64,000 nt of DNA from assembly GCF_026627925.1 (NCBI RefSeq), contig NZ_JAPNLE010000009.1, positions 4,278,001 to 4,342,000 of the forward strand, written 5' to 3'. The position numbers and the translations under genes were made by a program. This DNA is from Cupriavidus sp. D39. GTDB lineage: Bacteria > Pseudomonadota > Gammaproteobacteria > Burkholderiales > Burkholderiaceae. How positions within the stretch are numbered: the first letter of the stretch is position 1; each line of letters starts with the position of its first letter. Of this stretch, positions 9,921 to 18,560 are shown in pieces. The notes beneath the pieces were generated by a model, which was not told the origin of the DNA, made no database searches, and saw only the letters and a list, made by a program, of their open reading frames with translations.

Positions 9921-10151
9921 TCACACCGAGAAACCGAACGGATAGTCGTGCTTGACCGTGCGGGCGCCGTCGCTGAAAGCATCGACCTTGCGCGCGCCGT
10001 CGGTATAGGCGTCGGCCGTGCGGTGCACGTAGCCGTAGTTGTCGCCGGCATGGGTGCCGCGGGCGTCCGCGGCAAAGGCGGAGTTCAGGGAGAGCAGGGC
10101 GGTGCCGGCGATGGCGGCAGCGAGGAACAGGCGGGCGGTGGTGATTCTCAT
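9921..10151 (-). CDS. Small secreted hypothetical protein
   Basis: A 76-residue protein with a clear signal peptide (LFLAAAIAGTALLSLNSAFA, cleaved after AFA). The mature part is a short polar repeat-like sequence: AYTDGARKVDAFSDGARTVK, where the DGARxV unit occurs twice. The start at 10151 has a purine-rich AAGGCAG upstream. Similar DGAR-repeat secreted peptides are common but uncharacterised in Burkholderiaceae. A periplasmic or extracellular location is inferred. Confidence 0.65.
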   Translation of the reverse strand: MRITTARLFLAAAIAGTALLSLNSAFAADARGTHAGDNYGYVHRTADAYTDGARKVDAFSDGARTVKHDYPFGFSV

Positions 10152-10267
10152 GATCTATCTGCCTTGTTGAAATTGGGAGAAGGTGTTCCGTCTCCATGTG
10201 ACAAAGGATAGATCTGGCGAGGGATCGATACGGGTCCTTGTATCGTATTCGATATTCAAATTTTTGA

Positions 10268-11209
10268 TTAAGCGTCCCGGACAACCTCAGGCGCCTGCCG
10301 GAATGCCTGCCGCGCCGCAAAATCCTGCGCCGCCGCCAGCAGCCAGGTCCGCAGGCGCGACATGGCGTCGCTCATCGGCCGTGAGTCCGGCGCCACCAGG
10401 TAGTAAGCGCGCTGCGAGCGCATGGCCTGCGCCACCGGCATCACCAGCAAGCCCAGCGCCAGGTACTCCTCCACCAAGAAGCGCGGCACCAGGCCCACGC
10501 CGAGCTTTGCGCGGGCGGCGCTGATCACCATGCTGTGGTGGTCATAGCGCGTGCCGCGCATGGCGTTGACATCGGCCACGCCGGCCGCCTCCATCCAGTT
10601 CTTCCAGTCCAGCCTGCGCGTCGACAGATGCAGCAAGGGCGCCTGCGCGATCCGCTCGGCGGTGACCGGCCCCTCGCCGGCAAACAGCTCCGGATGGCAG
10701 ATCGGCACCGATTCCTCGTCGAACAGCGGGTCGGCTCGGCCACCCGGATAGTTGGCTTCGCCGTAGTGGATGGCGGCGTCGTATGGCGTGCCGTCGAACA
10801 GGAACACATCCGCCTGCGCGCTGAAGTTGACCACCACCTGGGGATGCTGCGCGTAGAAGGCGGGCAGGCGCGGAATCAGCCATTCCACTGCCAGCGTCGG
10901 CACGCAGGCCAGTTCCACGATACCGCCCGCGCCCTCGTGCGCCATGATATCCAGCGTGTCGCGCTGCAGCTTTTGCAAGCTTTCCCGCACCTGATAGCCA
11001 TACAGCGAGCCGGCCGGGGTCAGGCTGACGCGCTGGTTGGCGCGGTGGAACAGCGCCACGCCGAGCTGGCTCTCCAGCGTGGCGATCTGGCGCGAGACGG
11101 CGCTCTCGCTCAGGCAGAGCTCCGCCGCCGCCCGGCGCAGGTTCTGGTGGCGGGCGGCGGCTTCGAAAGCGCGCAGGCTGCTGAGGCTGGGAATGCGGGA
11201 GGCGCTCAT
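10268..11209 (-). CDS. LysR-type transcriptional regulator, GcvA-like
   Basis: A 313-residue LTTR. The N-terminal winged helix (SLSSLRAFEAAARHQNLRRA, LSESAVSRQIATLE, GVALFHRANQRVSLT) is followed by a substrate-binding domain. The start at 11209 (MSASRIPSLSSLRAF) fits the usual distance to the HTH; the open frame reaches further upstream without homology. It is divergent from the Bug-type binding-protein gene at 11436. By LTTR custom it therefore probably controls that gene and the aminotransferase behind it. Confidence 0.92.
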   Translation of the reverse strand: MSASRIPSLSSLRAFEAAARHQNLRRAAAELCLSESAVSRQIATLESQLGVALFHRANQRVSLTPAGSLYGYQVRESLQKLQRDTLDIMAHEGAGGIVELACVPTLAVEWLIPRLPAFYAQHPQVVVNFSAQADVFLFDGTPYDAAIHYGEANYPGGRADPLFDEESVPICHPELFAGEGPVTAERIAQAPLLHLSTRRLDWKNWMEAAGVADVNAMRGTRYDHHSMVISAARAKLGVGLVPRFLVEEYLALGLLVMPVAQAMRSQRAYYLVAPDSRPMSDAMSRLRTWLLAAAQDFAARQAFRQAPEVVRDA

Positions 11210-11277
11210 GGGGCGAGTGGCAGGGGGCGGTTGACTTAGGCATCGCGCTGGTGGCTCACATTGATGCATGGAAGTCA

Positions 11278-11327
11278 AGTCATCATCCTATGCGTAAATC
11301 TCGCTTGATGTAAAAAAGTTGATGACT
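11278..11327. promoter_or_regulatory. Inverted repeat in the LysR/Bug intergenic region
   Basis: AGTCATCA at 11278-11285 and its reverse complement TGATGACT at 11320-11327 lie in an AT-rich stretch between the divergent genes. The arms are 34 bases apart, so they could be two half-sites for the LysR protein. Support is by position and symmetry only. Confidence 0.3.
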
Positions 11328-11435
11328 AAAAATGCCGAACTCCCGGAATGTTACCTATATGCCTTCCGGCGTTCCCCGCCCCCCAAGAGACTAGAGACGG
11401 GACATCACAACCAATAAGGAAACGAGGAGACCGGC

Positions 11436-12434
11436 ATGAATCGACTGCTTCGCATCATCGGCCATTGCGGCATTTCAATGGGTTTGCTGGCCATGACCGC
11501 GGCCACGGCCAGTGCGGACGACTTCCCCAACAAGCCGGTCCGCATCATCGTGCCGTACCCGGCCGGCGGCACCACCGACATGGTGGCGCGCATGATCGGC
11601 GACCAGCTCACCGTGATGTGGAAGCAGCCGGTGCTGGTGGACAACCGTCCCGGCGCCGGCGGCATCGTGGGCACCGGCGTGGCGGCCAAGTCGCCGGCCG
11701 ATGGCTACACGCTGCTGATGGGCTCGGTCGGCGAGTTCGGCATCAATCCCACGCTGTACAAGAAGCTGCCCTATGACGCCGCCGCGGACTTCGTGCCCGT
11801 GTCGCTGGTGGCCAAGGTGCCCAACGTGGTGGTGATCTCGCCGGCGTTTGCCGAGCGCGCGCGCGTCACAACGCTGGCGGAGTTCATCGCCTACCTCAAG
11901 GCCAATCCCGCCAAGGTCAACATGGCCTCGGCCGGCAACGGCACTTCGACCCACCTGGCGGGTGAGCTGTTCCAGCGCATGACCGGCACGCAGATGAGCC
12001 ACGTTGCCTACAAGGGCAGCAGCCCGGCACTGGCCGACCTGATGGGCGGCAGTGTCGACGTGATGTTCGACAACCTGCCCGCATCGATCCAGTTCGTCCG
12101 TGCCGGCAAGCTCAAGGCCCTGGCGGTCACCTCCGCAGCCCGTTCGGCGGCGCTGCCCAATGTGCCCACCGTGGCAGCCGCCGGGCCGGTCGACGGCTTC
12201 GACGCCAGCCCATGGTTCGGCCTGTTTGCGCCCAAGGGCCTGCCCGCTGCGATTGCGCAGAAGATCAGCCGCGACCTGGCACGCGCCACCAGCGATCCCG
12301 CCATCCAGGCCAAGCTGCGCGAGCAGGGCGCCGAGCTGGCGCCGAACTCGCCGGAAGCATTCGCCGAACTGGTCCGCAACGACCGCCGCAAGTGGGGCGA
12401 GATCGTCAAGCTCTCCGGCGCCACCGTCGACTGA
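11436..12434 (+). CDS. Bug/TctC-family periplasmic solute-binding protein
   Basis: A 332-residue extracytoplasmic receptor of the tripartite tricarboxylate transporter type. It has a signal peptide (LLAMTAATASADD) and the classic segments PNKPVRIIVPYPAGGTTDMV, NRPGAGGIVGTG, GYTLLMGSVGEF, YKGSSPALADLMGG and KLKALAVTSAARSAALP. No TctA/TctB membrane genes are nearby, as is usual for the many orphan Bug proteins of Burkholderiaceae. A ligand such as a carboxylate or amino acid is likely but not determinable. An AT-rich leader with a divergent LysR gene precedes it. Confidence 0.94.
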   Translation: MNRLLRIIGHCGISMGLLAMTAATASADDFPNKPVRIIVPYPAGGTTDMVARMIGDQLTVMWKQPVLVDNRPGAGGIVGTGVAAKSPADGYTLLMGSVGEFGINPTLYKKLPYDAAADFVPVSLVAKVPNVVVISPAFAERARVTTLAEFIAYLKANPAKVNMASAGNGTSTHLAGELFQRMTGTQMSHVAYKGSSPALADLMGGSVDVMFDNLPASIQFVRAGKLKALAVTSAARSAALPNVPTVAAAGPVDGFDASPWFGLFAPKGLPAAIAQKISRDLARATSDPAIQAKLREQGAELAPNSPEAFAELVRNDRRKWGEIVKLSGATVD

Positions 12435-12460
12435 TCGACTGATCTCCCACCGAGCATCCC

Positions 12461-13702
12461 ATGAGCACGCCAGTCCATCCGTACGCGTTCGCGCCGGCCA
12501 TGCGGGAGCCGCAAGGCTCGCCCATTCGCGAGCTGTTCCCCTACATGAGCTTGCCGGACATGATCTCGTTCGCGGGTGGCTACCCGTCGCCGGCCAGCTT
12601 CGATGCCGCCGCGCTGCAGGATGCCGCGAGCAAGGTCATGGCCACCGATCCCGCGCAATGCCTGCAGTACGGGCCGACCGAGGGCATGCCAGCGCTGCGC
12701 CAGGCGCTGTCCGCGCTGATGGCGGAGCGCGGCACGCCGTTGCCACCCGAGCGGATCGTGGTGACTTCGGGCTCGCAGCAAGGCTTCGACCTGCTGGTGC
12801 GGGCCTTCGTCGCGCCGGGCACGCCGGTGTGGGTGGAAACGCCCACCTATCCCGCCGCCGTGCAGGCGTTGCGGCTGGCCGGCGCCGCCGTGCGCGCCAT
12901 CCCCTCCGACCAGGACGGGCTGTGCGTGCAGGCGCTTGCCACCATGCTGGCGGACTGCCCCGATGCCGAACGTCCGCGCCTGCTCTACCTGGTGCCCACC
13001 TTCGCCAACCCGAGCGGGCGCACGCTGGCGCTGGCGCGCCGCCGCACCTTGCTCGCGCTCGCCGCGCAGCACCGCATCGTGGTGGTGGAAGACGATCCCT
13101 ACGGCAGCCTGCGCTTTGACGGCGAGCCGCTGCCCTCGCTGCTGTCGCTGGCAGCGCAGGATCCCGCGCTGGCGCCTTGGGTGATCTACCTCGGCAGCTT
13201 CTCCAAGACCATGGCGCCCGGGCTGCGCCTGGGCTGGATGGCCGGGCCCGCCGAAATCCTGCGGCGCGCGGTGATCGCCAAGCAAGTCTGCGATCTGTGC
13301 ACCTCGCCATGGCTGCAGCTCGCCATGGCAAGCTGCCTGGCGGACGGCCTGCTGCCCCGCCAGACCGCGCGCATCATCGACCTGTACCGCCACAAGCGCG
13401 ACCTGATGGTGCGGGCCCTGACCGATGCCTTCGGCGCCGCGCTGCGCAGTGAAATCCCGCAAGGCGGCATGTTCCTGTGGTGCGAGATCGACGGCGTGGC
13501 CGACGCGGCGAGCCTGCTGCCGCACGCCATCGCGGCACGCGTGATGTATGTGCCGGGCGCCAGCTTTGGCGTGGATGTCCAGCGCTCGGCCGCGCTGCGG
13601 CTATCCTTTGCCACCGCGTCCGATGCGCAGATCGTGGAAGGCGTGGCGCGCTTGCGGCGGGCGGTGGTGGCCAGCCAGGGCGGCGCGGCGCTGGCCGGCT
13701 GA
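12461..13702 (+). CDS. PLP-dependent aminotransferase, class I/II (2-aminoadipate/MocR-like fold)
   Basis: A 413-residue fold-type I aminotransferase. Substrate and PLP motifs are SFAGGYPSPASFD, LQYGPTEGMPALRQALS, VTSGSQQGFDLL, VPTFANPSGRTL and EDDPYGSLRF. The PLP lysine lies in YLGSFSKTMAPGLRLGWMAG. It resembles LysN-type 2-aminoadipate or branched/aromatic aminotransferases. It starts 26 bases after the Bug protein gene and is probably co-transcribed, which suggests the bound ligand is an amino acid or 2-oxo acid. It lacks the N-terminal GntR domain of MocR regulators. Confidence 0.9.
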   Translation: MSTPVHPYAFAPAMREPQGSPIRELFPYMSLPDMISFAGGYPSPASFDAAALQDAASKVMATDPAQCLQYGPTEGMPALRQALSALMAERGTPLPPERIVVTSGSQQGFDLLVRAFVAPGTPVWVETPTYPAAVQALRLAGAAVRAIPSDQDGLCVQALATMLADCPDAERPRLLYLVPTFANPSGRTLALARRRTLLALAAQHRIVVVEDDPYGSLRFDGEPLPSLLSLAAQDPALAPWVIYLGSFSKTMAPGLRLGWMAGPAEILRRAVIAKQVCDLCTSPWLQLAMASCLADGLLPRQTARIIDLYRHKRDLMVRALTDAFGAALRSEIPQGGMFLWCEIDGVADAASLLPHAIAARVMYVPGASFGVDVQRSAALRLSFATASDAQIVEGVARLRRAVVASQGGAALAG

Positions 13703-13803
13703 GCCGCGGCTCGTTTCACGCGGGACGCGCTGTGGCCGTGGGCAGCGCTATGGGATACTGAAGCTTCCGTTCAGCTACCTAGCGCCATCCATGGCGCCGC
13801 CCC

Positions 13804-14838
13804 ATGCCCGCCCTCTGGCCTCAAGACGCCTGGCCTCATTCCGGCTTCGACCCCGCCGCGCGCGACAGCGACGGCCGTCTGCTGGTCAGCGACCACCTGC
13901 TGCGGATGTGGTGGCACCGCCCCGAGGTGGCACCGGTGGAAGCCTCGTGCGATGCAGAGCGAGCGCTGCATGCGGCGCTGATCGCCCAGCCGCGGCGGGT
14001 GGTGCCGGCCAGCGAACTCGCCGCCTTGCAAGATGCCGACGCCCGTGACAACTACGGCGTGGTGCTGGCCATGCGCGAGCGCCTGCTTGCCGCACCGACC
14101 ATCGAGGCGGCCTATCTGGATATCTTCAGGGAGGGCAATGTCAGCGTGCCGCCGGTCTTTATCGACCAGCTCGCGCACCTGATCGTGCATGGCATCCTCT
14201 ATGGCAGTGACAACCCGGACCCGATGGAGTGGCGTGCCGCGGAGTTGTTCTCACGCGCGCAGAAGGTATCGCTGCAGGAAGGCGGGGTGATGCTGGCAGA
14301 TGCCGACACGGTCGAGCTGTACGCGTCGGGCAGTGTCTACGGCGAGCTAGGCCGGATGCTGGCCGAAGCGCAGATTCCGGCGCGCAAGGTGGAACTGGAT
14401 GTGCTGGATCGCGATAACGCGCAGGCTTACTGGGGGCGCAGCGAGCGCCACGACACGGTGATCCGCTTTGCCAGCGGCAGTGCGGCGCTGGGGGCGTTCA
14501 GCCGCGTGATCGCACGCTGGGTGCGGCATTTCTTCGGGGTGGAGGTGGCGGTGATGCCGCTGTCCGCGATCGAGGACCGGCAATGGGCCTGGCATATCGG
14601 GCTGGACGCGCAGGCCACGCTGTTGCTCAATGACCTGTATCGCGGCGTGGAGCTGGAGCCGGAGCGGCAGCGGCGCATCTTGTCGCTGTTCCGGCTGGAT
14701 TTTGCCGATCCATCCGTGGTCAGGCCGGATGTGGCTGGCCGGCCCGTCTACCTGGCGGCGGCGATGAACGAGGCCGGGATCCTCAAGGTGAAGCCGCAGA
14801 ATCTGCTGCTGAACCTGCCTCTGGCCTCGGTCTCGTAG
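13804..14838 (+). CDS. Conserved hypothetical protein, probably DUF6352 family
   Basis: A 344-residue protein opening MPALWPQDAWPHSGFDPAAR. Later parts include PPVFIDQLAHLIVHGIL and FSRAQKVSLQEGGVMLADAD. From memory this matches a conserved proteobacterial family of unknown function (DUF6352), which I could not check. There is no signal peptide, transmembrane segment or obvious catalytic motif. It is an isolated gene about 100 bases after the aminotransferase. Confidence 0.75.
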   Translation: MPALWPQDAWPHSGFDPAARDSDGRLLVSDHLLRMWWHRPEVAPVEASCDAERALHAALIAQPRRVVPASELAALQDADARDNYGVVLAMRERLLAAPTIEAAYLDIFREGNVSVPPVFIDQLAHLIVHGILYGSDNPDPMEWRAAELFSRAQKVSLQEGGVMLADADTVELYASGSVYGELGRMLAEAQIPARKVELDVLDRDNAQAYWGRSERHDTVIRFASGSAALGAFSRVIARWVRHFFGVEVAVMPLSAIEDRQWAWHIGLDAQATLLLNDLYRGVELEPERQRRILSLFRLDFADPSVVRPDVAGRPVYLAAAMNEAGILKVKPQNLLLNLPLASVS

Positions 14839-14889
14839 CCGTTGGCCGTAGTAGCACCACGACCAGCAGTAGCAACCACGTGCGCGCCA

Positions 14890-15249
14890 TCAACGGCGCC
14901 ATTCGCGGTCGTGATCGCGCTCATGGCCGTGTTCGTGCCACTCGCGCTCGCGCCAATCATGCTCGCGCCGATCGCGTTCACGCCACTGTTGCTCGCGCCA
15001 TTCGCGTTCGCGCCAGGCGCGCTCGCGCACACCGGCGCCGTAGTAGCCGGGGCCGTAGTAACCAGGGCCTGCCACTACCACGGGCTGGGGTTGCACATAC
15101 ACCGGGGCCGGCTGGTAGACCGGAGCCGGCGCGACAAACACCGGGCCGGGCACGCCGATGCCGATGTCCACATCCACGCGCGCGAATGCGGCGCTGGAAG
15201 CAAGGCCTGCAACAGCAGCAATGGCGCAAAGGGTGGCAATTTTCCGCAC
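14890..15249 (-). CDS. Secreted PXPV-repeat protein with an Arg/Glu/Trp-rich tail
   Basis: A 119-residue protein with a signal peptide (ATLCAIAAVAGLASSAAFA). A short VDVDIGIGVPGPVF segment and PXPV-type repeats (APAPVYQPAPVYVQPQPVVV) follow, then a GYYGPGYYGAG run. About 45 highly charged residues close the protein, built from WREREW-like units. This is the PXPV-repeat family seen in many Burkholderiaceae, likely surface- or wall-associated, function unknown. The charged tail is encoded by a degenerate short tandem repeat at about 14900-15030. Confidence 0.75.
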   Translation of the reverse strand: MRKIATLCAIAAVAGLASSAAFARVDVDIGIGVPGPVFVAPAPVYQPAPVYVQPQPVVVAGPGYYGPGYYGAGVRERAWREREWREQQWRERDRREHDWREREWHEHGHERDHDREWRR

Positions 15250-15391
15250 GGGGGACTCCGGTTAGTGATTGGCTCCACTGTAAGCCGGCGCGCCGATGTC
15301 AGGTATTAGCGGGGTAATACAACTGTGTCTTCTTGTAACGTTTGATGCTTAATTTCCACAGTACCCTTGCTGTGTGGCATGGCTGGTGGCA

Positions 15392-16303
15392 TCACGCGCT
15401 GCGCCACTGCAGCCGCCTTCCCAGCCACGGCGCCAGCGCCGACGTTGCCACTCCCAGCGCAATCAGCGCCAGCCCGGCCGACAGATCCGCCGAGATCCGC
15501 TCCTGGAACGCCACCGCCGAGACCACCAGCCCGATCAGCGGCACGCACAGCATGGCGATCGAGGTGGCGGCAGGCGGCAAGGCCTGCGTCATGTTCAGCA
15601 CCACGATAAAGGTCAGCGCGGTGGCCAGCGGCCCGGTGTAGAACAGCAGCGGCCAGATTTCCGGCGCCGAGAGGAAGTGGGGCGCGCCGTCGCGCAGCAG
15701 CGCCAGCACCACCAGCGGCACCGAGGCCACGGCGGTCTCCCACGGGATCATGTCCGCGCCCAGGCGCACCGTGCGGTTGGCGCGCAGCTGGATGATGCTG
15801 AGCGACCAGGCCAGCGACGCGCCGAGCAGCATCACCAGGCCCACGGCGGTATGCAGCTGCCAGTCCCGCACGGCCGGGGCGACCATCAGCGCGATGCCGG
15901 CATAGCTCAGGCCGGTGGCGATCCACTGCGGGCGCGACAGCCGCTCCTTGAGCACCAGCGACGACAGCGGAATCACCCATACCGAGGTGGCATAGGCGAT
16001 CACCGAGGCCCGGCCCGGCGGCACGTACTGCAGCGCCCACAGCGCCAGCGCGGTGAAAGCTGCCATCTGCAGCAGGCCCACGCCGATCACCAGCGGCCAT
16101 TCCTGCCGCGTGGGCAGGCGCAGCCGGCGCAACGCAGCCAGCACGAGGAAGCTGATGGCGGCGGCCGAGACAAAGCGCGCGGCGGCAAACCAGAGCGGGC
16201 TGACGTGGGTCAGGCCCAGCTTCATGACCGGCCAGTTGCCGCCCCAGATCGCCACGGCGCAGGCGAGGGGAATAAACCGGCGCCATCCTTGTTGTGCTTG
16301 CAT
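15392..16303 (-). CDS. EamA/DMT-family inner-membrane exporter
   Basis: A 303-residue protein with two EamA repeats and about ten transmembrane helices, starting at FIPLACAVAIWGGNWPVMKL. The second-repeat hallmark near the end is AMLCVPLIGLVVSAVAFQER. It belongs to the drug/metabolite transporter superfamily that includes RhtA- and YdeD-like amino-acid exporters. It is divergent from an Lrp/AsnC regulator, a pairing typical of amino-acid exporters, so amino-acid export is a reasonable inference. Confidence 0.9.
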   Translation of the reverse strand: MQAQQGWRRFIPLACAVAIWGGNWPVMKLGLTHVSPLWFAAARFVSAAAISFLVLAALRRLRLPTRQEWPLVIGVGLLQMAAFTALALWALQYVPPGRASVIAYATSVWVIPLSSLVLKERLSRPQWIATGLSYAGIALMVAPAVRDWQLHTAVGLVMLLGASLAWSLSIIQLRANRTVRLGADMIPWETAVASVPLVVLALLRDGAPHFLSAPEIWPLLFYTGPLATALTFIVVLNMTQALPPAATSIAMLCVPLIGLVVSAVAFQERISADLSAGLALIALGVATSALAPWLGRRLQWRSA

Positions 16304-16464
16304 GCTTCGACTCGACTCTTGGACCAGGTTGTCCCGCCGCCACGAGATGGGAGGGGATGCTGGAAAGTCTACGGTTTATTGCGCCGCAGCAAAAACCGAA
16401 GGTAGCTGCAGATTCCTGCCGTTGCGGCATAGAATGCTGTTATTCGTAAAAACAGGAGCGCAAC

Positions 16465-16935
16465 GTGCTGGACATCGACCTGGATGCCACGGATATCCGG
16501 ATTCTCAACGAGCTGCAGCGCGACGCCAGCCTGACCAATGTGGAACTGGCCAGCCGCGTCAACCTGTCGCCCTCGCCCTGCCTGGCGCGGGTCAAGCAGC
16601 TGGAAAAACAAGGCGTGATCTCGCGCCGCGTCACGCTGCTCGACGCGCGCCGGCTTGGCCTGAAGGTGGTGGTGTTTATCCAGATCTCGCTGGACAAGCA
16701 GCGCCGCGAAACCTTGGACGCCTTCGAGCGGCGCATCACCACCCTGCCGCAGGTGATGGAGTGCTACCTGATGTCGGGCGATGCCGACTACCTCCTGCGC
16801 GTGGTGGTGGCCGACGTGGAAGCGCTGGAGCGGCTGATCATCGACCAGATCACGCGCATTCCCTGCGTGTCCAGCATCCGCTCCAGCTTTGCGCTCAAGC
16901 AGGTCCTGTACAGCACGGCATTGCCGCTCGGGTAA
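16465..16935 (+). CDS. Lrp/AsnC-family transcriptional regulator
   Basis: A 156-residue regulator starting with GTG at 16465, which is preceded by CAGGAG. It has an N-terminal HTH (LDATDIRILNELQRDASLTN, LSPSPCLARVKQLEKQGVIS) and a C-terminal RAM domain (LKVVVFIQISL, MECYLMSGDADYLLRVVV). It is divergent from the EamA exporter gene, its probable target, with amino-acid-responsive control by analogy with the family. Confidence 0.93.
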   Translation: MLDIDLDATDIRILNELQRDASLTNVELASRVNLSPSPCLARVKQLEKQGVISRRVTLLDARRLGLKVVVFIQISLDKQRRETLDAFERRITTLPQVMECYLMSGDADYLLRVVVADVEALERLIIDQITRIPCVSSIRSSFALKQVLYSTALPLG

Positions 16936-16944
16936 TGCCCCGGT

Positions 16945-17889
16945 TCAGGATGACGCCCGCTGCGCTTCGCGCGCCGTAAGCGCCACCACGCTGTCGATGC
17001 GCGTGTCGGCGCAGGCCACGGCGATGCCGTCGGATAGTAGCGGCGCGGCCAGCCGCGTCAACACATTGCCGGGCGGCATTTCCACCGCCAGCTGCACGCC
17101 GCATTCGCGCGCCAGCAGCATGGCCTCGTGCCAGCGCACCGGCACGGCCAGGTTGCGCGCCAGGTCGGCGGCGATGCGCGCCGGATCGCGCAGCTCGCGC
17201 GCCGCGCTGGCGCTGAAGTAGCGCAGGCGCGGCCGGCGCACGCGCTCGCGCACGCCGTCAAAGGCATGCGCAAGCTCAGCGGCCGCGTCGTCCAGCAGCG
17301 CGCAGTGCGAAGGCACGCTGATGGCGATGGGTTTGGCCGCATGGGCACCGGCGTCCAGCGCCAGTGCCGCCACGCGGGCCATGGCCGCTGCCGCGCCGGC
17401 AATCACGAGTTGGGTGGGGGCATTCAGATTGGCCAGGTAGACCGGCGATGCGGGCCCATGCACCTGCGCGATGATGCGCTCCAGCGGGCCGCTCTCCAGC
17501 CCGAGGATCGCTGTCATGCCATAGCCGCTCGGATACGCTCGCTCCATCAGCTCCCCACGCAGCGCCACCAGCCTGACCGCATCCGCATGGCCCAGTACGC
17601 CCGCGCAGACCGCCGCCGGGAAGGCGCCGATCGACAGGCCGGCCACGGCATCGGGTTTGGCGCCCTCGGCAAGCAGGCAGCGCGCCATCGCCACGCCCGC
17701 GGTCAGCAGGCATAGCTGCACGGCCCCGGTGGAGGCGAGTTCGGCTGCGCTGTCCAGCGCCAGCACATCGCGTCCGAGCGCCTCGCTGGTCTCGCTGATG
17801 GTGGCGCGCACGGCCGGGTGGTCGGGCAGCGCGTGCAGCATGCCGGGGCGCTGGGCGCCCTGGCCGGGGAAGGTGAACAGGGTGCTCAT
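16945..17889 (-). CDS. mdcH: Malonate decarboxylase epsilon subunit (malonyl-CoA:ACP transacylase)
   Basis: A 314-residue acyltransferase of the FabD fold that primes the malonate decarboxylase acyl carrier protein with malonyl from malonyl-CoA. It starts MSTLFTFPGQGAQRPGM. The nucleophile serine is in VAGLSIGAFPAAV and the catalytic His in ISVPSHCALLDDAA. It is the last gene of the mdcABCDEGH unit, seven bases after mdcG. Its 3' end faces the Lrp gene nine bases away, so the two genes are convergent. Confidence 0.94.
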   Translation of the reverse strand: MSTLFTFPGQGAQRPGMLHALPDHPAVRATISETSEALGRDVLALDSAAELASTGAVQLCLLTAGVAMARCLLAEGAKPDAVAGLSIGAFPAAVCAGVLGHADAVRLVALRGELMERAYPSGYGMTAILGLESGPLERIIAQVHGPASPVYLANLNAPTQLVIAGAAAAMARVAALALDAGAHAAKPIAISVPSHCALLDDAAAELAHAFDGVRERVRRPRLRYFSASAARELRDPARIAADLARNLAVPVRWHEAMLLARECGVQLAVEMPPGNVLTRLAAPLLSDGIAVACADTRIDSVVALTAREAQRASS

Positions 17890-17896
17890 CGCGTGC

Positions 17897-18535
17897 TCAC
17901 GGCTGCGGCTGCCAGGGGTCCTGGCTCATGACAGGGCCGTTGACGGTCTTCAGCAGCACGCGGCCGCCGGTGCGCACGCGCTCGCGCAGCGCGAATGCAC
18001 CGAACGGCGTGGCCACCTGGATGTCGATGCGGACTTGCGCATCATCGAGCAAGGCCGCGAGGGTGCGGGCCAGCTCGGCAGGCAGCGGCGTTGCCGCGGT
18101 GACCAGCAGGTCGAGATCGCTACCCGGATGCAGCACGTCGATGCCGCAGGCCAGCGTAAAGCCCGCGCCGCCGGTCACGCCCCAGTTCGCCTGCGCCGCA
18201 TCCAGCAGTGGCGCGACGCGCGCCAGCGCGACAAGCGCAGGCAATGCGGCGTGGCGCGGATGATCCCGCCAGCGCGCCTGGCGCGCGATCGTGCCCGGCG
18301 TGACCACGCGCGCCACCTGCGCGGCCGGCAGCCAGGCCGCGTGGCGCTGCGCGCGCGTGGTGCCGCGCAGCCCGACCGGGATGCGTGCGTCGCTGGCGCC
18401 ATCGCGCCGCACTACCAGCGGTGCGCACGCGAGCCACGCGGCACTTGCCCACTCGGGCAGTGCATTGACCCGGGCGAAGCCCGGTGCGTCCGCGAGCCAC
18501 ACCAGATCGTGCGGCAGGAGCGTGCTTGTGGTCAT
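17897..18535 (-). CDS. mdcG: Malonate decarboxylase holo-ACP synthase (phosphoribosyl-dephospho-CoA transferase)
   Basis: A 212-residue nucleotidyltransferase that attaches the 2'-(5''-triphosphoribosyl)-3'-dephospho-CoA prosthetic group to MdcC. The NTase signature is HPGSDLDLLV, followed by a second acidic position in VRIDIQVATPFGAF. The start at 18535 gives MTTSTLLPHDLVWL. As sequenced, mdcE runs into this gene in the same frame and looks fused to it, but this is caused by a missing base in mdcE (see that entry). The corrected gap between them is 25 bases. Confidence 0.9.
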   Translation of the reverse strand: MTTSTLLPHDLVWLADAPGFARVNALPEWASAAWLACAPLVVRRDGASDARIPVGLRGTTRAQRHAAWLPAAQVARVVTPGTIARQARWRDHPRHAALPALVALARVAPLLDAAQANWGVTGGAGFTLACGIDVLHPGSDLDLLVTAATPLPAELARTLAALLDDAQVRIDIQVATPFGAFALRERVRTGGRVLLKTVNGPVMSQDPWQPQP

Positions 18536-18560
18536 GTCATGCGCCGGTCTTGCAACGGCT

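Noticed and set aside
12008..13525. 505-codon minus-strand frame opposite the Bug protein and aminotransferase
   Set aside because: Crosses two well-supported genes on the other strand and has shadow composition.
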